From Methylocystis hirsuta (lineage in GTDB: Bacteria > Pseudomonadota > Alphaproteobacteria > Rhizobiales > Beijerinckiaceae), in assembly GCF_003722355.1 (NCBI RefSeq), contig NZ_QWDD01000001.1:3525001-3589000 (forward strand): a stretch of DNA of 64,000 nt. The letters run 5' to 3'. This document shows positions 1 to 6,989 of this stretch, one piece after another. The position numbers and the translations under genes are program-made. The stretch's first letter is position 1. Each line of letters starts with the position of its first letter. The notes under the pieces are model-generated. The model did no database searches, was not told where the DNA came from, and saw only the letters and a program-made list of their open reading frames with translations.

Positions 1-358
1 GGCGATCCTCGTCGATCTCGATCATCCGTGGCGCATAATCGCGCATCTGCGGCTCGACGACGATGAGATCGGGACCGCTCGGCCCGCGAGCCAGGCGATA
101 TTCAACGAGTCCGTAAAGCGCCAGCCTCCGGACGAGTTCGCTCATCTCCGCGTCCCGCTCCCCATCGAACGCCACGCCCGTCTCGAAGTCGGCGGCGCGC
201 TCTGTGACATCGGCGCCAAACGTTCCGAACTCCACGGTCCGACCGTCGAAAAGGGCGGAGACGCCGCCCGTGGCGCTGCGCTCGAGCGTGACGCCCGGAT
301 TGAGTCGCGCGAAGAGCCGTGCCGGCGGCGAGGGCGGTTGGGAGGTTTCGCTAAGCAA
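1..358 (-). CDS. SagB-type TOMM dehydrogenase, N-terminal part (runs off the left edge)
   Basis: Reading the minus strand from just after the stop of the YcaO gene gives an open frame of about 119 codons that continues past base 1. It starts best at a TTG at 358-356, only one base after the upstream TAA, so it looks translationally coupled. The peptide (LFARLNPGVTLER..., EMSELVRRLALYGLVEYRL, then MIEIDED) resembles the N-terminal winged-helix-like part of SagB/ThcOx FMN dehydrogenases, which oxidise azolines to azoles. The nitroreductase-fold catalytic domain itself lies outside the window, so the call rests on this fragment plus its position next to a YcaO cyclodehydratase. No ATG or GTG is available for this frame after the last stop. 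Confidence 0.6.
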   Translation of the reverse strand, partial: MLSETSQPPSPPARLFARLNPGVTLERSATGGVSALFDGRTVEFGTFGADVTERAADFETGVAFDGERDAEMSELVRRLALYGLVEYRLARGPSGPDLIVVEPQMRDYAPRMIEIDEDR

Positions 359-359
359 C

Positions 360-2627
360 TTAGGTACGGGGGAACAAAGGGTTGACATCGGCTTCGCGCA
401 CCGGCCGCTTGCGCAGACCCAGCGCGATGGGCACGTCGTAGAGACGACCGGGGCCGAAGCGGCGATAGAAATGCCGCAGTCCCGGAACAATCACCCGAAC
501 CACTGGCACATCAATATCCGGACGCGTCTGATCGAGGACGAGAAAATCATGTCCAGCCCGCGCGGCGAGCTTGACGCAGGCCAGCACCTGGTCGCGACCG
601 TCGAGTTGGGCGAAATTCTTGAACCGCGACCGCCCGAACGACGCCTTGCCCTGCGGCCGCAGATAGGCGTGCTTGCGCAACGGCAGGGGGTCGCTTCCAT
701 AATCGTCGTCGGGCCCGAACTCGGGACGGCCGCCGAGGCTCTCGATGGCAAGAAACTGGTTGAGCTCGGTCATGGCGCGCAGCGTCGCGATCCTTGAATC
801 GAAATGCGCGCCCGCCGCGACTTCGATATATTCCCGTCCGTCCTCGATCCAATGGGCGACGGCGACGACGACGGGAATGCCAAGATCGCTCGTTACGTCC
901 AGCGCCCAGATGTCTCGGCCCATCTTGGCGAAAACGGCGCGCAGGTCGCGCACATAGCTATCGCCGAGCTTGTCGAGATCGATCTCCGGACGACGCAAAC
1001 GGTTGTACCACCAGATCGCATATGCGTCCCGCTCAACGAGTTCGAGGAAACCCTGAATGATGGCCTCCTCGATCGTATTGCCCGCCGCGCAACCGTTCGA
1101 ATCGGCGCTGATCTGATTGGCGCAGCCTGACTCGTGGAAGAAATACAGAAGGCCGGTGGGAACGTATTTGAAGCCTTCGTCGCGCAACGACCACACTGGC
1201 GACCATTCCGTCTCCGCGGCGGGATCGAAGCGCTGTGCGCCCTCGCCGCAGCCGCCGCTTTTCGCGCCCTGCTCATATTGCGCGTCGCTATAAAGCAGGA
1301 TGTCGTTGGGCAGGATCGCCTCGCCGGCCGGGAAATCCGCGAATCGTCGGACGGTCCTGATCTCGTCGCCCTGGAAAATCCCGCAGTAGCGCTCGATCGC
1401 CTCCATGAGCGCGCTTGCTTCGCCCTGTTCAGCGACGCTGCCCTTGCCATAGCTGTCTCCGCTCAGCCCCGTCTGAAGGGCGTCGACGGTTTCGGGGCGC
1501 GGCGAAAAATTATGTCTGGCGACAAAGCTCGCGTCGAGCGGCTGTTGGCTCTTGATTCGATCGAGATGCGATACGACGCCAGTCAGCGGGCTCACATGCT
1601 TGCGATTGCGGGCAAGAGTGTCGCCCGGCGCGACCGATCTGTAGCCCCCGCTCGTCACAACGCTCGCGCTGCCGGCGTGTAGCGGGATGGGCGTGGGCGC
1701 TCGCGTGGGATCGCGCATCTCGGGGTCGCCGCAGCTTGGGCATTGCGGCCGAGCCGCCACATAATGGCGGGCGACGGTCGAGCCCATCAGATCCAGGCTC
1801 ACGATATGCTGGTGCAGATCGGTGCGGAAGTCGCTGGCGATCGCCTTGGCGATCTCCGCGGCGGCGAGGCCAGCGCCGCTCAGGCCGAGCGGATGGGCGC
1901 CGAGCGGCGAAACGGCGACGCAGCGCGCCTCCGTGCGGCCCAGGAACGCCTTGACCTGTCGGTTCCAGTTCATGCGATCGGCGAGGCATCTCCAGCAGGC
2001 GCTCTTGCCCGGGCTGAAGATCGGGCCGACCAGCGGGAAAACGCCGGAAGGCTGCACCAGCAGCCAGTCCTGCTTTTTCTCGAGCCGCCGGCGGTTGAAC
2101 TCCGCGAGCTGGCTTTCGAGATAATCGCCGACCAGGGCGATGGTCAGATCGCCCCCGCGTTTCACGACCTTAACGCCGAAAACGCCCAGGGCCTCCTCTA
2201 GCGCCCGCGCGCCGTCGATCCCGAGGGTTTCGATCTGAACGGAGACTTTTTGCAGATTTTTCGCGGCGACGTCGGGCGGCAGGCCGAGACTCGCCCAGTA
2301 GGCCGCCGCAACGCCATCGGATGCGTGCGTCGGGATGACGAAGCGGCGATCGAGCAGTCGTTTGAACGCCTCGTCTATTGAGTCGACAGGAAACTCCGCG
2401 GAGAGCGCCCGGCGTATGGCGTCGATGTCCTCTCCGGCGCCGATCCGCTCGGCCAGCGCGCAATAGAGCGCGCCACGAAGGAAAAACTTTCTGTCCTCCG
2501 AATAGAGACAGACAGCGTCAGGCGGCAGGACATAGACAGAAAAATTGGGCGAGAATCGAAGGACGTCGCCTAACCGCTCTTGTGAAACCGGCTTCGGCGA
2601 AAGCGGTTTAGATGCTTCAATTGTCAT
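360..2627 (-). CDS. Fused TOMM cyclodehydratase: leader-binding/ThiF-like domain plus YcaO
   Basis: A 755-residue protein that should cyclise Cys (or Ser/Thr) side chains of a ribosomal peptide to azolines using ATP. Residues 1-110 look like a winged-helix precursor-recognition region. About 120-330 is a degenerate ThiF/E1-like domain with two zinc-type CxxC pairs (CWRC at 211-214, CPSC at 296-299). From about 385 onward is YcaO, with the Glu-rich nucleotide-binding helices EQGEASALMEAIERYC and FLELVERDAYAIWW. The C-terminus ends NPLFPRT, a weaker form of the Pro-rich tail typical of azoline-forming YcaO proteins. The frame is open for 47 codons further upstream, but the ATG at 2627 is preferred because the upstream part is Arg/Ser-rich without domain character. 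Neighbours are the precursor gene upstream and a SagB-like gene downstream. Confidence 0.88.
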   Translation of the reverse strand: MTIEASKPLSPKPVSQERLGDVLRFSPNFSVYVLPPDAVCLYSEDRKFFLRGALYCALAERIGAGEDIDAIRRALSAEFPVDSIDEAFKRLLDRRFVIPTHASDGVAAAYWASLGLPPDVAAKNLQKVSVQIETLGIDGARALEEALGVFGVKVVKRGGDLTIALVGDYLESQLAEFNRRRLEKKQDWLLVQPSGVFPLVGPIFSPGKSACWRCLADRMNWNRQVKAFLGRTEARCVAVSPLGAHPLGLSGAGLAAAEIAKAIASDFRTDLHQHIVSLDLMGSTVARHYVAARPQCPSCGDPEMRDPTRAPTPIPLHAGSASVVTSGGYRSVAPGDTLARNRKHVSPLTGVVSHLDRIKSQQPLDASFVARHNFSPRPETVDALQTGLSGDSYGKGSVAEQGEASALMEAIERYCGIFQGDEIRTVRRFADFPAGEAILPNDILLYSDAQYEQGAKSGGCGEGAQRFDPAAETEWSPVWSLRDEGFKYVPTGLLYFFHESGCANQISADSNGCAAGNTIEEAIIQGFLELVERDAYAIWWYNRLRRPEIDLDKLGDSYVRDLRAVFAKMGRDIWALDVTSDLGIPVVVAVAHWIEDGREYIEVAAGAHFDSRIATLRAMTELNQFLAIESLGGRPEFGPDDDYGSDPLPLRKHAYLRPQGKASFGRSRFKNFAQLDGRDQVLACVKLAARAGHDFLVLDQTRPDIDVPVVRVIVPGLRHFYRRFGPGRLYDVPIALGLRKRPVREADVNPLFPRT

Positions 2628-2836
2628 TTGGCTGTCGCGCGCTCCCCATCTCGACGCGCCCAGCGCGAAAAGATTTTGATTACAAGAATCCGAGAGACGA
2701 AAGCCGACGCGCACGGAACACAGCGAGGTGTTCCGCACGAAGTGGCTACGCGCTTCGCCTCGGCCCACGGCATCGGCCCGAAGCGCTGGCGGCCTATCGA
2801 GACCGGCCGCTCAGCCGTCAAATGTGCAGCGGTGCG
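2628..2836. other. Intergenic spacer of the TOMM operon with imperfect hairpin
   Basis: This 209-base stretch separates the precursor gene from the cyclodehydratase gene. It contains an inverted repeat, GCTTCG at 2752-2757 against CGAAGC at 2779-2784, extended by a GGCC/GGCC pair with a four-base bulge. There is no T-run on either side, so it is not a convincing terminator. It could act as a processing or attenuation structure giving more precursor than enzyme, as is common for RiPP operons. That role is inference. Confidence 0.3.
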
Positions 2837-3190
2837 TCACCCGCAACCACGGCAGCCGCAGCCGCGACAGCCACAGCCCCGGCATCCGCCGCAGCCGCGG
2901 CAGCCACAGCCTCTACAGCCACGGCATCCCCACCACCAAGCGACCTGCTCGGTCTTGACGGCCGGGACTTCTTCGCGATCGAAAAGGCGGAATGAATTCA
3001 GCCCCACGTCGAACACTTCCTGTTCGCGGAGGTCGATCGTGCGCGTCCGGCTCGTGGTCGGAGCCGTCGAAGCGTCAGCAGGAGAACTATCGACGCAGGC
3101 AGCGCCTGCGAGCGACAAAGATACACCCATCACACCGAGGGCTTTCTTGCCTCGATGTTTGTTCTGCGGGTTGTCCGATGAGCGCGCCAT
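2837..3190 (-). CDS. Putative TOMM precursor peptide with CRGCG-repeat core
   Basis: A 117-residue protein in two clear parts. The first about 87 residues form a leader: a basic start, a hydrophobic signal-like stretch (ALGVMGVSLSLAGAA), a Ser/Thr/Ala linker, then an acidic-amphipathic block (IDLREQEVFDVGLNSFRLFD) likely to bind the cyclodehydratase. The last 30 residues after a WWW triplet contain only Gly, Cys and Arg, with 11 cysteines spaced as CRGC, CGC and CGGC units. From memory, bradyrhizobial TOMM precursors have the same plan, with an EI.L.EEE..DVSLATFYVFD-like leader and a Gly/Cys-rich tail; this was not searched. A strong Shine-Dalgarno GGGAGGAG sits 3 bases upstream of the ATG. 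It is followed on the same strand by the YcaO and SagB-like genes. The alternative is an unmodified Cys-rich metal-binding protein. Confidence 0.8.
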   Translation of the reverse strand: MARSSDNPQNKHRGKKALGVMGVSLSLAGAACVDSSPADASTAPTTSRTRTIDLREQEVFDVGLNSFRLFDREEVPAVKTEQVAWWWGCRGCRGCGCRGCGGCRGCGCRGCGCRGCG

Positions 3191-3229
3191 AGACTCCTCC
3201 CAAAAAATATCAAATCCACACCGGTCCAG

Positions 3230-3257
3230 ACAATAGCGCGCATCCCTCGCTGGTCAA
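3230..3257 (-). promoter_or_regulatory. Candidate sigma-70 promoter of the TOMM operon
   Basis: On the minus strand TTGACC (3257-3252) is followed after 16 bases by TATTGT (3235-3230), about 40 bases upstream of the precursor ATG at 3190. The match to sigma-70 boxes is good for -35 and moderate for -10. It is the best candidate in the divergent region; transcription is not shown. Confidence 0.5.
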
Positions 3258-3637
3258 TACTCATCGGCAAAAGGCGAGCCGAATGTGTCGACGATCGCCG
3301 ATCGAATGACGCCGGCTACGCATGAGCCCGCCAAAGCTTTTCCGCGCATCTTCAGATCACATCGTTAACGTCATGGACCGGCTCGCGGGATATTGGCTCA
3401 GTCGATCCGGCGTATCGCCTCTTCGTGAACGCGCGACACGGCGGTGAACCGCATCCGAGGCCGCGCGATCAGGAAACATGTTGGCCGCCAGAACTCTTGA
3501 GCGAACGGCCGGCTTCGGAGCGCCGACGAAGGCTATTGGCGGCCTATGCGCCTTGGCGTAATGAACGAGCGGTCGCGCTACCGGATTTGTGCTGGGTTGG
3601 ACCGCATGGCGGAGGCGCGAACAGCCGGAGCCGTCAT
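3258..3637. other. Divergent intergenic region between TOMM precursor and nikR
   Basis: No supported gene here. The plus-strand nikR frame is open upstream to 3425, but that extension is Arg/Pro-rich and unlike any NikR N-terminus, so it is treated as non-coding. No clear palindromic operator or terminator was seen. Confidence 0.4.
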
Positions 3638-4105
3638 ATGCATCGCGTAACGATAACGATCGACGAAGAGCTGATGAGCGCGCTCGATCAGTATATGGAG
3701 GCAGGCGGCCATCGAAATCGCTCCGAGGCCGTTCGCGATCTCGTCCGCGCCGGGCTGCTCAAAACGCCCGAAGCCGATGACAGCGCCCGCCCCTGCATGG
3801 CGGCGCTCGTTTACGTCTACGACCACGAGACGCGGCAGCTGTCGAAAAAACTGATGCATGACCATCACTCTCACGCCGACATGTCGATCGCGACGCTGCA
3901 CGTGCACATCGATGAGGCGACCTGTCTCGAAGTGTCGCTGCTTAAGGGCCAGAAGACCGATGTCGAGCACTTCGCCGGTCATGTGATCGGCGAGCGCGGC
4001 GTGCGATACGGGCAGCTCGTCGTCTTGCCGGCGGATCTCGAGCAAGGCGAAGCGCCCCACGTCGATCGTCGGACAACAGGACGCCACCCGCACCATTCCA
4101 GCTAG
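3638..4105 (+). CDS. nikR: Nickel-responsive transcriptional regulator NikR
   Basis: A 155-residue ribbon-helix-helix repressor with the NikR plan. Residues 1-42 form the DNA-binding RHH domain (MHRVTITIDEELMSALDQYM, then RSEAVRDLVRAGL). Residues 53-135 form the ACT-like nickel-binding domain. The square-planar nickel ligands are all visible: His77 in HDHHSH, His88 and His90 in LHVHID, and Cys96. The ATG at 3638 was chosen because it gives the canonical RHH start. The C-terminal 20 residues (HVDRRTTGRHPHHSS) are a His/Arg-rich tail beyond the family core, possibly an extra metal site. The TonB-dependent receptor 104 bases downstream is the obvious regulatory target, although no clear NikR half-sites were recognised in that gap. 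Confidence 0.93.
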   Translation: MHRVTITIDEELMSALDQYMEAGGHRNRSEAVRDLVRAGLLKTPEADDSARPCMAALVYVYDHETRQLSKKLMHDHHSHADMSIATLHVHIDEATCLEVSLLKGQKTDVEHFAGHVIGERGVRYGQLVVLPADLEQGEAPHVDRRTTGRHPHHSS

Positions 4106-4209
4106 AGCGCGTCGTCTGTGGCAAATCGGCAACGCTTTCGGCAAATTGTTTTGAGCCAATTGACCCAACGCATCGCGTAAGACAATTTCAAAAAAAAATC
4201 ACAATACGC

Positions 4210-6648
4210 ATGTCAGGAACGCCACGAATGAGCCGCCGCCGCCTCGCGACCTCAGCCTCCTCCGTCGTCGTCGGCCTCGTTCTTCTGGGCGCGGACGCTC
4301 TTGCGCATACGATTTCCCTGCCGAAAATCGATGTTGGCGGGCAGCGGCGCACCGTGACCGTTCCCCACGTGCACACGCCATCGGGGACGCGCATCGTCAG
4401 TTCGACGCGCCCGTCGCCGGTCGTCCCCGCTGTCAGTCGCCCGCCAGCTGAGCCGTCGGGACCCCAACCGCCGCCAATCACCTCGTCAAGCGAGAAATTC
4501 TTCACCGGCAAGGAAGTGAACGCGCTCCCCTTCAAGCAACCCGGCGAGGCGCTGGAGATCGTGCCAGGTCTTATCGTCACGCAGCACAGCGGCGACGGCA
4601 AAGCCAACCAATATTTCCTTCGCGGCTTCAACCTCGATCACGGCACCGACCTCGCGCTCTATCTCGACGGCATGCCGCTCAATATGCGCACCCATGGCCA
4701 TGGACAGGGATACGCGGACGCGAATTTCCTTATTCCTGAACTTCTCGCCTATGTGCTGGCGCGCAAAGGGCCTTACGACGCGCAGGACGGAGACTTCTCT
4801 TCGGCCGGCTCGATTTACATGCAGTATAAGGACAAAATCGATAAAGGCTTTTACCAGGTCACCGGCGGAAGCTTCGCCTACGCGCGGGCGCTGGCCGTCG
4901 TGCCTTATCAGGATTTCGCCGGAGGCTCCGCCTACGGCGCCGTCGAGGCGCAATATTACAACGGACCCTGGGAGCGCGGCGACAATCTGCACCGGATCAA
5001 CAGCGTCCTGCGCTGGGCGCGGGGAACGCAGCTCGATGGCGCCGCCGTCACGTTTATGGGCTACGCCAACAAATGGTATTCGACCGACCAGATTCCGGAG
5101 CGAGCGGTCTATAGCGGGTTGAAATCGCTCTGGGGGACGCTGGACCCGACTGACGGCGGCGACACCACCCGCTTCTCGCTCTCTGGCCGCTGGAGCCAGA
5201 CTGAGGGCAATCATGCCTCTCGCGTCGAACTCTACGTCATGCATTCGACGCTCGATCTCTACAACAACTTCACCTACTACCTCGCCAATCAAAACCTTGG
5301 CGACCAGTTCCGCCAATTCGATCGGCGCACCATGGTCGGCGTCAATGCCGAGCATGCGATCAAGTGGGATAGTTTTGGTCTTCCAGTCCAGACCCGCGTC
5401 GGCCTGCAAAGTCGTTACGACGACATTCGACTCGGCCTGCAGGACAGTTTTCGTCGCACGCCCTATGACACGGTGCGCAACGATGCGGTCGGCGAAGGCA
5501 GCGTCGCCGTCTGGACGGACACGACGGTGCAATGGTCGCCATGGCTGCGCACGGTGACGGGCGGCCGTTTCGACTATTATAACGCCAACGTCAATTCGCT
5601 GCAGAGCCTTCTGGGCGCCCCGGTGATCGCGACCAGCGAGGGGCTGCCGGCCTTCCTCTGGACGGGGCCGTTCAACAGCAACTCGAAGGACGCGTCGCTG
5701 TTCAGCCCCAAGGCCTCGATCATCGTTGGGCCTTTCCAAAAGACGGAACTCTATTTCAACTATGGCGAAGGTTTCCATTCCACCGACGCGCGCGGCGCCG
5801 TGCAGAGCGTCTCGGCGTCAGAGCTTTCCGACACCGACGGCTTCCTTACGGTCTCCTCCATTCCGCTTCTGGTGAAGTCGCGCGGCGCGGAGATTGGCTG
5901 GCGCACCAAATATATCGAAGGCCTTGATTCGAGCATGAGCTTCTTCTGGCTCAATCTCGATTCCGAGAACCAGTTCGAGGGCGACAGCGGCACCACGACT
6001 TTCGGCCGACCGAGCCGCCGTTACGGCATCGAATTCGCCAATCATTATCGGCCAGTCTCGTGGATCAGCTTCGACGGCGACGTGGCGCTGGTGCATGCGC
6101 GCTATCGCGGCGTGGATCAGCTGCAGGCGTTCGCCTGGCTCGATCTGCTCACGCCTGAGGCTCTGCCCTATGGAACGTTTTTAGGAAACGCGCCGGGCAA
6201 TTATCTGCAAAATTCCGTTGGAATTACAGCAATGGGCGGCCTTGAAATCGGCGAAGCGACAGGTTGGTTCGGCGCGCTGAAATATCGCTACATCGGCTCT
6301 CGCCCGCTGACCGAAGACGGCTATCTCCAGTCGCCTGTGACGGGCACCTTGAGCGCGCGGCTCGGCTATCGCTGGGCGGACGGCTGGCGGCTGCAGGTCG
6401 ACGCGTTCAACGTGTTCAATTCACGGTCGGATCAAATCACCTATGGCTACGGCTCGCTGCTGCCGACCGATCCGCTGTATTCGGCATGCGTCAATGGCGT
6501 CGCGCCGAGCGCGGTCTGCGGCGTCGGGGTGATGGACCGGCATTTCAAGCCGCTGGAGCCCACAGCCGTGCGTCTGACGTTCGGCGGCCCAATCAGTTTT
6601 GAGTCGCTGCCAGACTTCACAGCGCCCCTGCGGGTCGTGTCGGACTAG
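4210..6648 (+). CDS. TonB-dependent outer-membrane receptor, probable nickel transporter
   Basis: An 812-residue receptor. A signal peptide (residues about 8-32, ending ALAH) is followed by a Pro-rich segment (PPAEPSGPQPPP) of some 60 residues. The plug domain begins near residue 100 (EVNALPFKQPGEALEIVPG, then YFLRGFNLDHG and YLDGMPLNMRTHGHGQGY). The rest is a 22-strand-type barrel rich in aromatic alternations. The His-bearing loop NMRTHGHGQGY in the plug would suit a metal or metal-chelate ligand. Location directly downstream of nikR suggests nickel-controlled uptake across the outer membrane; substrate is inferred from context only. ATG at 4228 is an alternative start. The C-terminus (APLRVVSD) lacks the usual terminal Phe. 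Its stop codon overlaps the stop of the convergent brnA gene. Confidence 0.88.
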   Translation: MSGTPRMSRRRLATSASSVVVGLVLLGADALAHTISLPKIDVGGQRRTVTVPHVHTPSGTRIVSSTRPSPVVPAVSRPPAEPSGPQPPPITSSSEKFFTGKEVNALPFKQPGEALEIVPGLIVTQHSGDGKANQYFLRGFNLDHGTDLALYLDGMPLNMRTHGHGQGYADANFLIPELLAYVLARKGPYDAQDGDFSSAGSIYMQYKDKIDKGFYQVTGGSFAYARALAVVPYQDFAGGSAYGAVEAQYYNGPWERGDNLHRINSVLRWARGTQLDGAAVTFMGYANKWYSTDQIPERAVYSGLKSLWGTLDPTDGGDTTRFSLSGRWSQTEGNHASRVELYVMHSTLDLYNNFTYYLANQNLGDQFRQFDRRTMVGVNAEHAIKWDSFGLPVQTRVGLQSRYDDIRLGLQDSFRRTPYDTVRNDAVGEGSVAVWTDTTVQWSPWLRTVTGGRFDYYNANVNSLQSLLGAPVIATSEGLPAFLWTGPFNSNSKDASLFSPKASIIVGPFQKTELYFNYGEGFHSTDARGAVQSVSASELSDTDGFLTVSSIPLLVKSRGAEIGWRTKYIEGLDSSMSFFWLNLDSENQFEGDSGTTTFGRPSRRYGIEFANHYRPVSWISFDGDVALVHARYRGVDQLQAFAWLDLLTPEALPYGTFLGNAPGNYLQNSVGITAMGGLEIGEATGWFGALKYRYIGSRPLTEDGYLQSPVTGTLSARLGYRWADGWRLQVDAFNVFNSRSDQITYGYGSLLPTDPLYSACVNGVAPSAVCGVGVMDRHFKPLEPTAVRLTFGGPISFESLPDFTAPLRVVSD

Positions 6649-6893
6649 CCGCGCTCAACCGCCTTGCGCTGCTTCACATAGCTGCGCAGGACGGCGTTGA
6701 TGCGCCGCTGATAGCCCGGGCCCTGCGCCTTGAAATAATCAATCAGATCTTGGTCGAGGCGGATCGAGATCGCCTGCTTTCTCGGCGGCGCGACGACTTC
6801 CGCCTGGCTCCAGTCGACTGTCTCGAACTCCGCCCAATCGGGATCGGCGGCGACCGCGGCGTCAATTTCCGCTTCAGTCATTTTCCGTCTCAA
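6645..6893 (-). CDS. brnA: BrnA-family antitoxin, orphan
   Basis: An 82-residue protein with the BrnA layout: a polar N-terminal toxin-wrapping part (DPDWAEFETVDWSQAEVV) and a C-terminal ribbon-helix-helix (PRKQAISIRLDQDLIDYFKAQG, then GYQRRINAVLRSYV). BrnA normally neutralises and co-represses with the RNase toxin BrnT, encoded immediately upstream. Here only 96 bases separate it from dnaG on the opposite strand and no BrnT frame fits, so it is an orphan: either a leftover of a lost module or a stand-alone repressor. Its stop overlaps that of the TonB receptor gene. Confidence 0.8.
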   Translation of the reverse strand: MRRKMTEAEIDAAVAADPDWAEFETVDWSQAEVVAPPRKQAISIRLDQDLIDYFKAQGPGYQRRINAVLRSYVKQRKAVERG

Positions 6894-6989
6894 CGTTATC
6901 CTCCGCTATCTGGCCGTGAGTCGGGCGGGCGAACCCAAATGATCCCGGTGAATTCGCTCCCTGCCGCAAAGGAGTGCTAGGGAGAGCCG

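Noticed and set aside
2840..2940. Tandem GC-rich repeats resembling a short repeat array or CRISPR
   Set aside because: Units are short, irregular and in frame, encoding the Cys/Gly/Arg core of the TOMM precursor; no spacers.
4106..4209. Search for NikR operator half-sites (GTATGA/TCATAC-like)
   Set aside because: Only vague similarity (a second GCATCGCGTAA as in the nikR start); too weak to annotate.
4486..5778. 430-codon frame antisense to the TonB receptor
   Set aside because: Shadow frame caused by GC-biased third positions; no ribosome site or family sequence.
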